The notes beneath the pieces are model-generated. The model saw only the letters and a program-made list of their open reading frames with translations, was not told the origin of the DNA and did no database searches. A stretch of DNA of 33,684 nucleotides from Chitinophagaceae bacterium. GTDB taxonomy: Bacteria; Bacteroidota; Bacteroidia; Chitinophagales; Chitinophagaceae. Positions 8,999-18,600 of the stretch are shown here, piece after piece (positions within the stretch are counted from its first letter, which is position 1; every line of letters begins with the position of its first letter). The position numbers were made by a program, and so were the translations under genes. Location of the stretch: NCBI GenBank assembly GCA_947381435.1, contig CANCVE010000042.1, forward strand, positions 1 to 33,684, read 5' to 3'.

Positions 8999-9625
8999 TC
9001 ACAAATTCTTTACGTAATAGTTATCACCATCTTCATTAAATCCTAGTTTCTTTAGATATTTTACGTATTGCAAATCATTTGCTTTAGCCTTCACGCTTGT
9101 GTAACCTTTTTCTATAAAGCTATCTTTTAGATTGAAGTACACATATTTCCCGTTCTTAAAGTCTTTATACTCGGGCAGCACATAATCTAATCCAACGCTC
9201 AATATATTTTTATCATCTCTATGTGCTAGAAATAGTCCAGCAACAGAAGCATTACGCAGTATAAAAAAGCTAACGGTATTCATGTCTGGGTTGTAAGCAA
9301 AACCAGGACATATTTTTTGTATTCTATTGTTGTGATAATTCAAGAATTTAATTAGGTAATCACTTTCGGAGTTGATTTCTAAGGTGTCAAATATTTCTTC
9401 CTTAGAGTATATTTTCTTTAAATAATAAATATCTACCAGTACAATGATGCCATTTAAAATGAAAACAGGTATTGCGCCAATTAGAAAGCCATAAGTGGAG
9501 AAAAGTAGGGCTCCAACAATATTTATCCATCTAAACCTAACAATTGAGTTCATAGTCATTGATAGTGCGATAATAATGGAAGCAGCGTAACCAATAAGCG
9601 GAAGAATATCTTGTTGAATCGTCAT
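8999..9625 (-). CDS. YgjV-family inner-membrane protein with C-terminal GNAT-like domain
   Basis: A 208-residue protein in two parts. Residues 8-70 form two or three membrane helices in the YgjV pattern (LIGYAASIIIALSMTM, then RWINIVGALLFSTYGFLIG, then VFILNGIIVLVDIYYL). The soluble remainder looks like a reduced acetyltransferase-type fold, ending YVKYLKKLGFNEDGDNYYVK. It has no assigned substrate; the family is annotated by structure only. It stands alone between the GH28 gene (118-bp gap) and a 246-bp intergenic region. Family placement is fairly secure, biochemical role unknown. Confidence 0.8.
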   Translation of the reverse strand: MTIQQDILPLIGYAASIIIALSMTMNSIVRFRWINIVGALLFSTYGFLIGAIPVFILNGIIVLVDIYYLKKIYSKEEIFDTLEINSESDYLIKFLNYHNNRIQKICPGFAYNPDMNTVSFFILRNASVAGLFLAHRDDKNILSVGLDYVLPEYKDFKNGKYVYFNLKDSFIEKGYTSVKAKANDLQYVKYLKKLGFNEDGDNYYVKNL

Positions 9626-9706
9626 GTCTTTTAATTGAAGTTGTAATTACTAATGTACATTTTTACTGTAAGCCTTCAAAAGTAGGTAATTGTGATCTAT
9701 ACAATC

Positions 9707-9740
9707 TTATTGAAAAGGGTATAAAGATGTTTTTCAATAA
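9707..9740. other. Intergenic hairpin
   Basis: Perfect 10-bp inverted repeat TTATTGAAAA / TTTTCAATAA with a 14-base loop, between the divergently transcribed YgjV-like gene and the T9SS giant. It is followed by a small CCCT-GTA-AGGG palindrome at 9749-9759. It could be an operator for either gene or a structured leader; nothing in the sequence decides this. Confidence 0.4.
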
Positions 9741-9859
9741 CGTTGAATCCCTGTAAGGGTTTTGAACACTTATAGGCTTAGGACATGTCAACTCTAGCCA
9801 ATGCCTATAATTAACTTTACCCCCTACTTCAAACGGTTTTTACTCTACCCTACAAAGCA

Positions 9860-9867
9860 CACTTTTG
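9860..9867 (+). promoter_or_regulatory. Near-consensus Bacteroidota -7 element before the T9SS giant
   Basis: CACTTTTG matches TAnnTTTG at all fixed positions but the first. It ends four bases before the ATG at 9872, so a transcript would begin at about that ATG. This favours the next in-frame ATG (9896) as the true start. No clear -33 TTTG is seen. Confidence 0.3.
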
Positions 9868-9895
9868 CTTCATGTTAATCATTAAACATAATCAC

Positions 9896-12800
9896 ATGAA
9901 CGCAGTTACAAACAGAATCATCCGCCTTTTCAAATTACTAATTATCAGTGCATTAGTTTTCGTTAATGCTAACCTTTTTGCACAAAGCAATCCTACTGCA
10001 AGTGCACAAGGATTTGGCATTTTTGTAAAGAACAATGTAACGCTTCAATCTAGCCAGTCGCAAGGGCCTGTTGCATTGGGTGGCGACTTTAATTTGAATG
10101 GTAATTACACAGTTACTGCTGGCAATGAAGGGACTTTTAAAGTGAGTAATGTAGCCATCGGCCTATTGATAGGTGGTAAACTAAACTACACTTCAGGAAG
10201 TACAGTTTATGTAAATAAGGGTTATGTAAAACTAGGAGACGGAACAGGAACTGTGGTTTGGTATAAAGATAATAACGGTGCTACAAGCAATATTAGGCTT
10301 ACAAAAAATGGTTATGGCGACCAACCATATATCCAAATTCAAGCAAGTGTAGGTTCTTTAAATAATGTTAGTGCTACCAGTAACCCAGTTTTGCAAAGTG
10401 GTTTGATAGATTTTGGTGCTGCATTCACTACGTTTCAAGCCTCTTCTACTTGCATGAGCACTTACACTAATAATGCAAGTTTAACCAATCCAAATGGCAA
10501 TGTTTCTGGTTCAACGCTAAATAGTGTTGTAACAAATGGTCAAGTAAAAATTAACTTAAATAGTGGTGTAAACGTGTTGAATGTTTCTGGAACTGATTTA
10601 AACAATGTTTCAAACTTCACTTACAACAATGGCCCAGACCAAACGCACATTCTAGTTGTCAATGTAAATGCGGGTGCTACTTACACTTGGAACGTTTGGA
10701 ATCAATCAGGCCTTGGTCAATCTAATAGCCCTTATGTTATCTATAATTTCTACAACACTACTAATTTAACTATCTCTGGTAATAACCAAATAGAAGGAAC
10801 TGTTTTTGCGCCCTATGCTGATTTAAACAAAACTAGTAGCTCAAACATAGACGGTCAGGTAATTGCTAAATCATTTATTCAGGCTGGTGGAAGCATCAAC
10901 TATGCAAACTTCAACTATAGCCTTCCTGCTTGCGCTTGTAGTAATCCTGTTGTTGCAGACATCGCTGGTAGTTCTCTTATCTGCAATGCTTCTTCTACTG
11001 CTACATTAACAGATGCTACTAACGGTGGCACATGGAGTTCATCAAGCACTGCCATTGCAACCGTAAGTTCTGGTGGTGTTGTTACTGCCGTAAGTGCAGG
11101 TTCTACTACTATCAAATATGCAGTTACAAATAGTTGTGGTACTACAACTGTTTCTAAAGCTATTACTGTAGCAAGATCTACTACTTCTACCACTTCTACT
11201 TCTATTTGTGCAGGTTCTGCCTTATTATTCAATGGTACTTCTTACAGTTCTACAGGTTCATACACTGCTCATCTTACTAATAGTGCAGGTTGCGATAGTG
11301 CAGCAACACTCAACTTATTTGTAATTCCAATGGTGAGTCCTTCACTAAACATTACTTCTACAGCTACTTCTATCTGTGCAGGAGTAAGTGTTACTTTCAC
11401 TGCCAATGTTTTGTATGCTGGAGAGAAAGTTACTTATCAATGGAACAAAAATGGAGTTGCAATTAAAGACGCAACTGCTACTACTTATACAACTTCTGAT
11501 TGTGCTAATGGTGATAAAATTTCTTGCACAATCACAGTTGATGCTACCTGCATAGTAAATAAAGTGCTTACTAGTGATGTTATAAAAATGACTTTATTAG
11601 ATCCTGGTACTTGGGTAGGTGGTGTAGATAAAGTATGGTCTAATCCTAAAAACTGGTGTGGTGCAATTGTACCTTTAGTAAACACAGATGTTACTATCCC
11701 TGCAGGCGCTACCAATTACCCAACAATTACAGATGTTTATCCAGTTAATAATTTAACTATCCAAAAAGGTACTACTCTAACTATTACTGGTACTTTGCAA
11801 GTGGCAGGTTCTATCTCAAATAGCGGTGTACTAGATGCTACAAATGGTACAGTAGAGCTAAACGGTACTACTTCTCAAACAATTACGGCCAGCGTATTTA
11901 AAAACAATTCAGTAAAAAACATCACTATCAACAACAAAGCAGGTGTTAAACTTGCAGACAGCCTAAAGGTTACAGGAACCCTTACTCCTTCAGCTGGTAC
12001 AATATACACTGATGGTAAATTGGTTTTAAAATCTTCTTCTACTGGTACTGCAAGAATAGCTGCTGGTACAGGAGATTATATTTCAGGAAACGTAACTGTA
12101 GAACGGTACATCAATCAAAAGACTGCACGCAGGTTCAATTTTGTAGGAAGTACTACTTCTCAAACAATCCGTAGCTCATGGCAACAACAAATTTATGTAA
12201 CTGGTGCTGGTACTGGTGGGCAACCATGTGGCGCAGGTACAGGAAACGGTGGTGCAACTGATAAATACAATAGCAATGGTTTTGACAGAACAAACACAAA
12301 CGCTGCAAGCATCTTCACTTACAATGAAAAACCAGTAAACGGTAGCCGTTGGGTAAGTGTAGCCTCTACTTCAGAAAATCTTGTTCCAGGTAAAGGGTAT
12401 AAAGTAAATATTCGTGGAAACAGAAACAGTGCTACTGTTTCTTGTGGAGACCAATTGGGTTCTAGTGCACCAACAGCACCAGAAAATGTAACACTTAGCT
12501 CTACTGGTGCTATCACCACTGGTGATGTTACGGTAACACTAAACGATCCTGCTTCAAACAAGTATTCTTTATTAGGAAATCCTTATCCTAGTCAAATTAG
12601 TTTTACTGCTTTTCAAGCTAGTAACAAAGCTAAAATAGGTACTAAAATGTGGTCTTACAGTCCTTATGGCAACGGTAATTATACTACTTATTCTGCTGGT
12701 ATCATCGCCAACGGTGCTACTAGCTACGATAATACTAATGGTGATTACATAGCTAGTGGTCAGGCATTCTTTGTAGAGGCACTTACTACTGGTAGCGTAA

Positions 12801-13840
12801 CCTTTTCTGAAAGCCACAAAACAAATGGCGCTATTCCGAATAACCAATACTTTGGTGCAAGCAACAATAAATTAATAAGAATAGCACTTTTAGTAGATTC
12901 TTCAAATGATCGTTTGGATGAAACTGTAATTCGTTTCAATGCTTTCGGTAGTGATAGCTATATTCCAGAGTGGGATGCTACTTCGATGGGCGGAGGTTCT
13001 CAAACTTTGGCAATAATCAAAGGCGCAAATCGTTTGTCTATCGCTACTCATTCAGACAAAAACAATGCTGATGTTACTAAAGTTAGCGTAAAAAGCGGGG
13101 TAATTGGAGCTTATAAATTGTCATTAAGCAATTTTGAAGGGATAGATTCAAACAAGACTATCTTCTTATTAGATAAATATTTAGGCGTAACCGTAAACGT
13201 AAGGGCAAATGCTGTTTATCGTTTCAAAATAACTTCCGATACTAGCAGTAAAGGAGATAATCGTTTTTTACTTTTGGTAAATGATAAAATCGGTTCATTG
13301 CCAGTAAGCTTTACAAGCATCAAAGCTACTAAAACAGATAAAGGTGCAGTTGTAAACTGGACAGTAGCTAACGAAGTAAACATTGCATCTTATGAAGTAG
13401 AAAGAAGTATTGATGGAACTAACTTTACTGCTGTAGCTTCTTCAAAAGCAAATGCAGGAAACAGTTACGCTGTTAATGATAATAATTTACCAACTTCAGC
13501 TGTGGTTTATTACAGGGTAAAATCTGTAGAAATTGCAGGAGAAGCAATGTACAGTGCAATAGCAAAACTAAATAATACAGGCGTAGCTCAAAGCGCTATA
13601 AGCATCTATCCAAATCCAGTAAAAGAGCAATTAAACATCACAATCAGCAATGCAAGCAATGCTACTTATGCAGTTAAGATTAGCACCATTACGGGTAAAC
13701 AAATACTAAATAAGGCGGCAGTTACTACTTCTAGCAACAAAATAAGCATCGATGCAAATGCTTTCTCAGCAGGAGTTTACTTAGTAGAACTTACCAATGC
13801 AAATGGAGTAAAACTTTCCGAGAAGTTTATTAAAGAATAA
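9896..13840 (+). CDS. Giant T9SS-secreted surface protein, choice-of-anchor-A domain plus T9SS type A sorting domain
   Basis: A 1314-residue exported protein (1322 from the earlier ATG at 9872; 9896 is preferred because a normal signal peptide begins there, cleaved after about NLFAQ). Regions in order: a choice-of-anchor-A domain over roughly residues 35-340 with the hallmark NQIEGTVFAPYADLN; a short Ig-like segment containing ATVSSGGVVTAVSAGSTTI; a second Ig-like module near 490-560; a long beta-rich block starting at WVGGVDKVWSNPKNW; and a C-terminal sorting domain beginning ISIYPNPVKEQLNITI and ending VKLSEKFIKE. T9SS substrates with this tail are carried across the outer membrane and anchored or released. 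The block from WVGG to the tail is also found, diverged, in the IPT protein of the neighbouring cluster. Function is probably adhesion or matrix; this is inferred. Confidence 0.9.
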   Translation: MNAVTNRIIRLFKLLIISALVFVNANLFAQSNPTASAQGFGIFVKNNVTLQSSQSQGPVALGGDFNLNGNYTVTAGNEGTFKVSNVAIGLLIGGKLNYTSGSTVYVNKGYVKLGDGTGTVVWYKDNNGATSNIRLTKNGYGDQPYIQIQASVGSLNNVSATSNPVLQSGLIDFGAAFTTFQASSTCMSTYTNNASLTNPNGNVSGSTLNSVVTNGQVKINLNSGVNVLNVSGTDLNNVSNFTYNNGPDQTHILVVNVNAGATYTWNVWNQSGLGQSNSPYVIYNFYNTTNLTISGNNQIEGTVFAPYADLNKTSSSNIDGQVIAKSFIQAGGSINYANFNYSLPACACSNPVVADIAGSSLICNASSTATLTDATNGGTWSSSSTAIATVSSGGVVTAVSAGSTTIKYAVTNSCGTTTVSKAITVARSTTSTTSTSICAGSALLFNGTSYSSTGSYTAHLTNSAGCDSAATLNLFVIPMVSPSLNITSTATSICAGVSVTFTANVLYAGEKVTYQWNKNGVAIKDATATTYTTSDCANGDKISCTITVDATCIVNKVLTSDVIKMTLLDPGTWVGGVDKVWSNPKNWCGAIVPLVNTDVTIPAGATNYPTITDVYPVNNLTIQKGTTLTITGTLQVAGSISNSGVLDATNGTVELNGTTSQTITASVFKNNSVKNITINNKAGVKLADSLKVTGTLTPSAGTIYTDGKLVLKSSSTGTARIAAGTGDYISGNVTVERYINQKTARRFNFVGSTTSQTIRSSWQQQIYVTGAGTGGQPCGAGTGNGGATDKYNSNGFDRTNTNAASIFTYNEKPVNGSRWVSVASTSENLVPGKGYKVNIRGNRNSATVSCGDQLGSSAPTAPENVTLSSTGAITTGDVTVTLNDPASNKYSLLGNPYPSQISFTAFQASNKAKIGTKMWSYSPYGNGNYTTYSAGIIANGATSYDNTNGDYIASGQAFFVEALTTGSVTFSESHKTNGAIPNNQYFGASNNKLIRIALLVDSSNDRLDETVIRFNAFGSDSYIPEWDATSMGGGSQTLAIIKGANRLSIATHSDKNNADVTKVSVKSGVIGAYKLSLSNFEGIDSNKTIFLLDKYLGVTVNVRANAVYRFKITSDTSSKGDNRFLLLVNDKIGSLPVSFTSIKATKTDKGAVVNWTVANEVNIASYEVERSIDGTNFTAVASSKANAGNSYAVNDNNLPTSAVVYYRVKSVEIAGEAMYSAIAKLNNTGVAQSAISIYPNPVKEQLNITISNASNATYAVKISTITGKQILNKAAVTTSSNKISIDANAFSAGVYLVELTNANGVKLSEKFIKE

Positions 13841-13973
13841 TAGATTGAATAGATGAGAAGTAGGGTTTAAGCGTATTTAATTAAGTAATCAACCAAGAGT
13901 TACAACGATTAGAATCACCATCAAAGGGGATTTGAATTGTTGTTTATATAGATTTAATTCACCATACCCTTCG

Positions 13974-14120
13974 ATTCCAATCACTGCTTCCATAGATTCA
14001 AAATCGCTACTAGCCTATATTCCAATCACCACAATTAAGTATCCCAATCACCATATCCATATATTACAATTGCTTCAAGTGCATATTCAAAGCATTTACT
14101 AAACATAGTCCAATTGCTAT
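13974..14120. repeat. Degenerate array with about 22-bp spacing
   Basis: The motif ATTCCAATCAC and variants recur at 13974, 13996, 14019, 14041, 14063, 14085 and 14107, a spacing of 22 or 23 bp. Units are much more diverged than in the 21-bp arrays. It fills most of the 387-bp gap between the T9SS giant and the exosortase cluster. The rest of this gap (13841-13973 and 14121-14227) is AT-rich with nothing else I can name. Confidence 0.5.
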
Positions 14121-14227
14121 ATTTTAAAAAAAATCCAAAATATTCCAATTAAAACTTAACCGATTCATACTCAAAACGGCAAATAGTGGTATGTGTTCGA
14201 ATTTATGACAATACAATGTTCAATAAC

Positions 14228-14608
14228 TCAGGATAACGGTGTCTCATTCTTCACTTTCGACAAGATTCTAATTAAATAGACAAAACCAAATGTTAATGGG
14301 GAAAGTCCAATGTGTATATATGTTTTGAATAGAAAATTGTGACTTGACAAATTCATCATGTATAATGCCCAAAAGAAAATGTAGTAAGAAAATATAAATA
14401 CATAAATATAGTTCCAGATGTAGAGAACCCATTTTTCTGCTTCCCTTTTCCAATAGTTATATCCAAATATAAAATTAAGACCAATTAGTAGAAAGTAAAA
14501 AGTAGGAAACCATCCCCTTGAATTATAAAATTCGAAACTTCTACTACCTAAATAATCAATTATTCCAATTAAAAAAAGAGTAAAGATTATCAGTCCTTTC
14601 TTTTTCAT
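14228..14608 (-). CDS. Four-helix membrane protein next to exosortase, unknown
   Basis: A 126-residue protein with four predicted membrane helices: residues 5-20 (LIIFTLFLIGIIDYLG), 34-50 (FPTFYFLLIGLNFIFG region), 65-86 (WNYIYVFIFSYYIFFWALYM) and 100-118 (IGLSPLTFGFVYLIRIL). I do not recognise a family. It starts 41 bp after the exosortase stop on the same strand and is the last gene of that cluster. Some Bacteroidota exosortases (XrtF systems) have a small membrane protein partner gene beside them, so a partner role here is a reasonable guess, but no sequence match is claimed. The tail KVKNETPLS is hydrophilic. Confidence 0.7.
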   Translation of the reverse strand: MKKKGLIIFTLFLIGIIDYLGSRSFEFYNSRGWFPTFYFLLIGLNFIFGYNYWKREAEKWVLYIWNYIYVFIFSYYIFFWALYMMNLSSHNFLFKTYIHIGLSPLTFGFVYLIRILSKVKNETPLS

Positions 14609-14649
14609 GTGTATAGTTATTTGTAATTAAGTAATTTTTTGTATTATAA

Positions 14650-15207
14650 TCATTTCCAGCTTTTTTCTTTCAAAAATGATAACCAAAGAAAAAAAATTGC
14701 GCTATAAACAACTATTGTAAAAATATAATGGTGCGCTATATATATCCATTCTGGTTTTTGTAAAACTAATATAGCAACTGCATAACATCTTGCTATGTTT
14801 AATAGGAAAATTAGTGGTAAGCCAATAAATATGTATATAAGCTTTCTATTAATATTTCCAGGGGCGCAGATTAAAAATCCGGCATATAACACAAAGAGTT
14901 TAAAAGCGTTGCAACTATCCATTATAAAGAGAATATTTCTTCGTCCAATTCTAATTGATTCGCCATAGGGGGGGGATAAAACAGAATAAAAACCAGTTCC
15001 AAAGAATTTATTCAATAATTGAGTCGTAATTATGGTGGTTATATGAGTAATGGACTGAATGAATTTTCCGTGCGGCAAAAGGATGTAATAGTAGCATATC
15101 ACAAAGCCCAACCAAAGTATAGCACCTCTGAATACAACTTTTTTGACAATTGTAGGAATTGAATTGTATTGCTTTTTTAACTTAGTAATCAATGAGATAA
15201 TATTCAT
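14650..15207 (-). CDS. Exosortase/archaeosortase family protein
   Basis: An integral-membrane transpeptidase-like enzyme expected to cut short C-terminal sorting signals of exported proteins. The three family active-site residues are all present: Cys99 in MDSCNAF, Arg140 in LNIARCY and His159/160 in IAHHYIF (numbered from the ATG at 15207). Several hydrophobic helices span the protein. The reading frame stays open upstream to an ATG at 15279, but those 24 codons overlap a terminator-like hairpin and look unlike protein, so 15207 (MNIISLITKL) is chosen, giving 185 residues. Upstream lies a PIDGG-tail protein, the likely substrate; downstream is a small membrane protein. The exact exosortase subtype is not certain. 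Confidence 0.88.
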   Translation of the reverse strand: MNIISLITKLKKQYNSIPTIVKKVVFRGAILWLGFVICYYYILLPHGKFIQSITHITTIITTQLLNKFFGTGFYSVLSPPYGESIRIGRRNILFIMDSCNAFKLFVLYAGFLICAPGNINRKLIYIFIGLPLIFLLNIARCYAVAILVLQKPEWIYIAHHYIFTIVVYSAIFFLWLSFLKEKSWK

Positions 15208-15251
15208 TCTAACTTGATAATGCTTAAAGTAGTGTTTTATGTTTATATTAA

Positions 15252-15281
15252 AAATGGACCCCGTAGTTCGAAGGTCCATTT
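15252..15281 (-). terminator. Intrinsic terminator inside the exosortase cluster
   Basis: Perfect 9-bp stem AAATGGACC/GGTCCATTT (15252-15260 with 15273-15281) around a 12-base loop. Read on the minus strand, the stem runs into TTTTTAAT, a short T-run, 38 bp after the stop of the PIDGG protein and 45 bp before the exosortase start. It should lower, not abolish, transcription of the exosortase relative to its substrate. Confidence 0.65.
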
Positions 15282-15318
15282 CAAATATAAAAAGATTAAT
15301 GAAAAAAAGTAAGGTATT

Positions 15319-15585
15319 CTAAAAACTAGGATTAGGTTTTTCTTCCTTTTTCTTGTACAATTTTTTACCTAGTGCCACAGCACCAGCCGCAAATAGAATA
15401 GAAATTCCACCATCAATCGGAACTTGGCTACCTTGATTTCCACCAGATGAACCAGAACCATTATCCACATCCGATACGTCTCCACCTCCCCCGTCTCCAC
15501 CGATTCCCCCAGGATCAAGTTGGGCATTAGAAACAAAACAAACGATAGTTAGGATTGTTAAAATTAAAAATATTTTTCGGAACAT
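15319..15585 (-). CDS. Small exported protein with PIDGG C-terminal sorting tail (PID-CTERM type)
   Basis: An 88-residue protein made almost entirely of sorting signals. Residues 1-21 are a signal peptide (cut near SNAQ); 22-54 are a low-complexity Gly/Ser/Asp linker; residues 56-60 are PIDGG, followed by a hydrophobic span (61-73, ISILFAAGAVALG) and a basic cluster (KKLYKKK). This three-part tail, motif then membrane span then positive charges, is the general layout of exosortase substrates, and I recall Bacteroidota proteins with a PID motif being described as PID-CTERM. It starts 38 bp after the IPT giant and precedes the exosortase on the same strand, so it is the obvious substrate. The mature part would be only some 35 residues, so its own role is unclear. 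Confidence 0.82.
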   Translation of the reverse strand: MFRKIFLILTILTIVCFVSNAQLDPGGIGGDGGGGDVSDVDNGSGSSGGNQGSQVPIDGGISILFAAGAVALGKKLYKKKEEKPNPSF

Positions 15586-15623
15586 AATATTGTGTTTAAA
15601 GATTATTTAGTTTAAGTGTTTTT

Positions 15624-18600
15624 TTAATTAATTGTAACTTGATTCTGAAAACTTTGACCATCAGAATCAGTAATTTCGACAACATAAACACCCGCTTTTA
15701 GGCTTTTTAGACTTCCAATGTTTACGGTTTCTGAAAATGTCCCAATACTATGAACCCCGTATTTTGTTAGCACAATTCTACCTAACGCATCGTATAGCTT
15801 TAAAGTATAATTACCTCCAATTAAGCTTTTAAGTTGAACCGTAAAATTTTTGTTAATTACAGGATTCGGATAAATTGTTATTGAATTGTTTTCTTTACCT
15901 AACAACTGTTTGGCGATTTTACTAAATGTTATAGTACCATCTTTACCAATTTTCTTGATACGATAATAGTTCATACATCTAGATGCATTTTCGTCAATAA
16001 AACTATAATTCCCAGCGAATGCTGAAATCGATTTGATAGAAGTGAAATCAATACCATTAATAGAACGTTGAATTGTAAAACTTGCCAAATTGGCTGCGTT
16101 ATCTGCGAACCAGTTTAATTCCACCGAACTAGATGATTTAACACTTGTTATAAGCGTAATAGATTCTTTAGGTAAAACTTCTGTGCTTAGTACACTACTA
16201 AAAATAATACAAAATCTGTTGCTATAGCTTTTAGAATCTGTGTTGGTAATAAAGCTAATGATTGTCTCATCAGTAGCTAATAAGGTTTTTGCATTAGTGT
16301 ATTTATCTAACAAATAAGCATTCAACCCATTAGCATCAAATTGTTGCGTATTTAACTTTATTTGGTAGTTTGTATTCACAATCATTTTTGACAATTGTAT
16401 ATTAATTGTGTCTTTTATGTTTGGCAAATCAAGTCCTTCAATACATAGTTGTTTACCATCCTCTGAGAAAGTAAGATTCTCACCGGCATTCATTAGTTTC
16501 TTACTGTCTTCAGCTCCTAATTTTTTAGAGAAGCACGATTTAAAGACTGCAACAGCACCATCAATTGATTTATTATTTTTGTAAAGGTTTAGTGAAAGCT
16601 TATTAACAGGAGTATGTGTTCCAAAAATAGCTATTGAGGTACTTGTTCTTTTATCAGATTCTTGGAATACTATTACAGGGTTTGTACCACCACTATTCTT
16701 TACAAATATTGCTTGACCAGGTTGAATAATGTCTCCTACACTTGAATTTGAATTATTGTTCACGCCTGTTGTTGCATTATAAGTTACATACGATTGGTTA
16801 CCACTTCCATCTGCAAAAGTTGGATCTAAATAATAATACTCTGGATTAATACCTGTTGAATGGCTTAAAACACTAGTCCAGCTAACAGGACTTGCAAATG
16901 GGTTTGCAATAAAATTGAATACTCCAGAACCACTATTTAAGCCATGACTAGAGCTAAAGCCTCCTGTACTAGTTGTCCCACTAGTTTGAAAGTAAACTGT
17001 TCCAGTAATAAGATTTCCGGTAGTTCTCAAAGTCACATCACTATTCATATATTTTGGTTGTGGCGTAGTAAACAAACTATATGACCTGTTGCCCCTAACC
17101 AATAGTCTGTATCCTTGCGAAGGATCTAAATTCATAGTTTTAGTATTGGTGGCATAAGCCCAAGTACCAGTATTAGTTTGCAATGAGCCACTTCCTTTTT
17201 GTGACACGTCAAATCCTTTTACTGCGTCTACCATATCCCATGGCCCTGAAATTCCAGTAATTTGTACACCGTAAGTGTTTGAGTTTACCCCCCTTTCTTG
17301 CCAGTTAGTAAATATACTTCCTGCGTTAGCAACAATAGGACATAAATCTATAAAGGGTCTAAATGATGTGTTTTTGGGAATAAACCTTTCAACTGTTACT
17401 GTACCGCTAATTGTTCCCCCAACAGTAGCAACAATACCCTGATTACTACTTATACTTTTTAAAGTAAGGTGTCCCCCAGTTGTAAATGTACCTGAAGTAG
17501 GATAAAGGATTCCATAAAGATTCAAGTTATTACCCAAAGTAACTGAATTGTTTATAGTAAGGTTATTGATACTATTATTGTTTACATCAAAATTAATTGT
17601 ACCTGAACCTTGCATATCCAAACTAGAGGCGGCAGAACTTATTAATGTTCCAGCCCCTGTAAGAGAGTTTGAAATAGTCAATTTATGGCTATTTAGAGCA
17701 ACAGTTCCATTTAATACTATATTACCCACAGTAATGTCTGTACTCAATACAGGGTAAGTAGTTAGTCCTATTGGTATAATTACATCTTCTATAGTGGGCA
17801 CTAAACCTGTGTTCCAGTTTGTTCCTGTACTCCAGTTACTTGAAGTAGCGCCAGACCAACTATTATTAATTGTAATTGTATTTCCAGATGTTGTTCCACC
17901 TGGAGTTGAAACAACTAATGGAACTGTGCCTCTCACTCCTGTAGGTACAGTTGCAGTGATTGTAGTAGAAGAAATTTTTGTAAAGGTACTAGAAACTCCA
18001 CCAAACTTTACAGATGAAGCATCAGATAAATTTGTACCTGTAAGCGTAATTAAGTTCCCAGTTAATGCTGGGGAGGATGAAACCAAAGTAACTATTGGGG
18101 CAGCAACAAAAGTAAAACTTGATGCAGATGCAGCTGTTCCGCCAGTTGTAATAATGGTTATGAATCCTGATGTACCTGTTGCTACAACAGCCGTTATGGT
18201 TGTATTATTTACAACAGTAAAACTTGAAGCATTAGTTCCACCAAACTTTACAGAGGTTACTGTTACTCCAGTACCAAAATAACCAGTACCAAAAATAGTT
18301 ACTATCGAGTCTTTTCCTACAGTGGTGGGGCTAAAAGAAGTAATGGTAGGTGATGAAATGTATGTAAACCCTCCTAAAGTTGCAGCGCCCCCATTATTAG
18401 TAACCATTACATTTCCAGATGCCGCATTTACTGGAACAGTGGCTGTTATTTGTGTAGCAGAATTAATAGTAAGTGTCGATACTGCTACTCCACCAATCGT
18501 TACAGAAGACGTTCCAAGATTGGAACCAGAAAAATTAGCCCCTGTAATCGTTATTTGAGTACCAGTTGCAGCAGTTATTGGACTAAAAGAAGTTACAGTT

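Noticed and set aside
10915-12847. Minus-strand ORFs inside the choice-of-anchor-A gene
   Set aside because: They are antisense shadows of a Thr/Ser-rich coding region with no recognisable product.
15207-15279. Longer exosortase N-terminus from the ATG at 15279
   Set aside because: The added codons coincide with a terminator-type hairpin and give no signal or helix; the ATG at 15207 gives a normal start.
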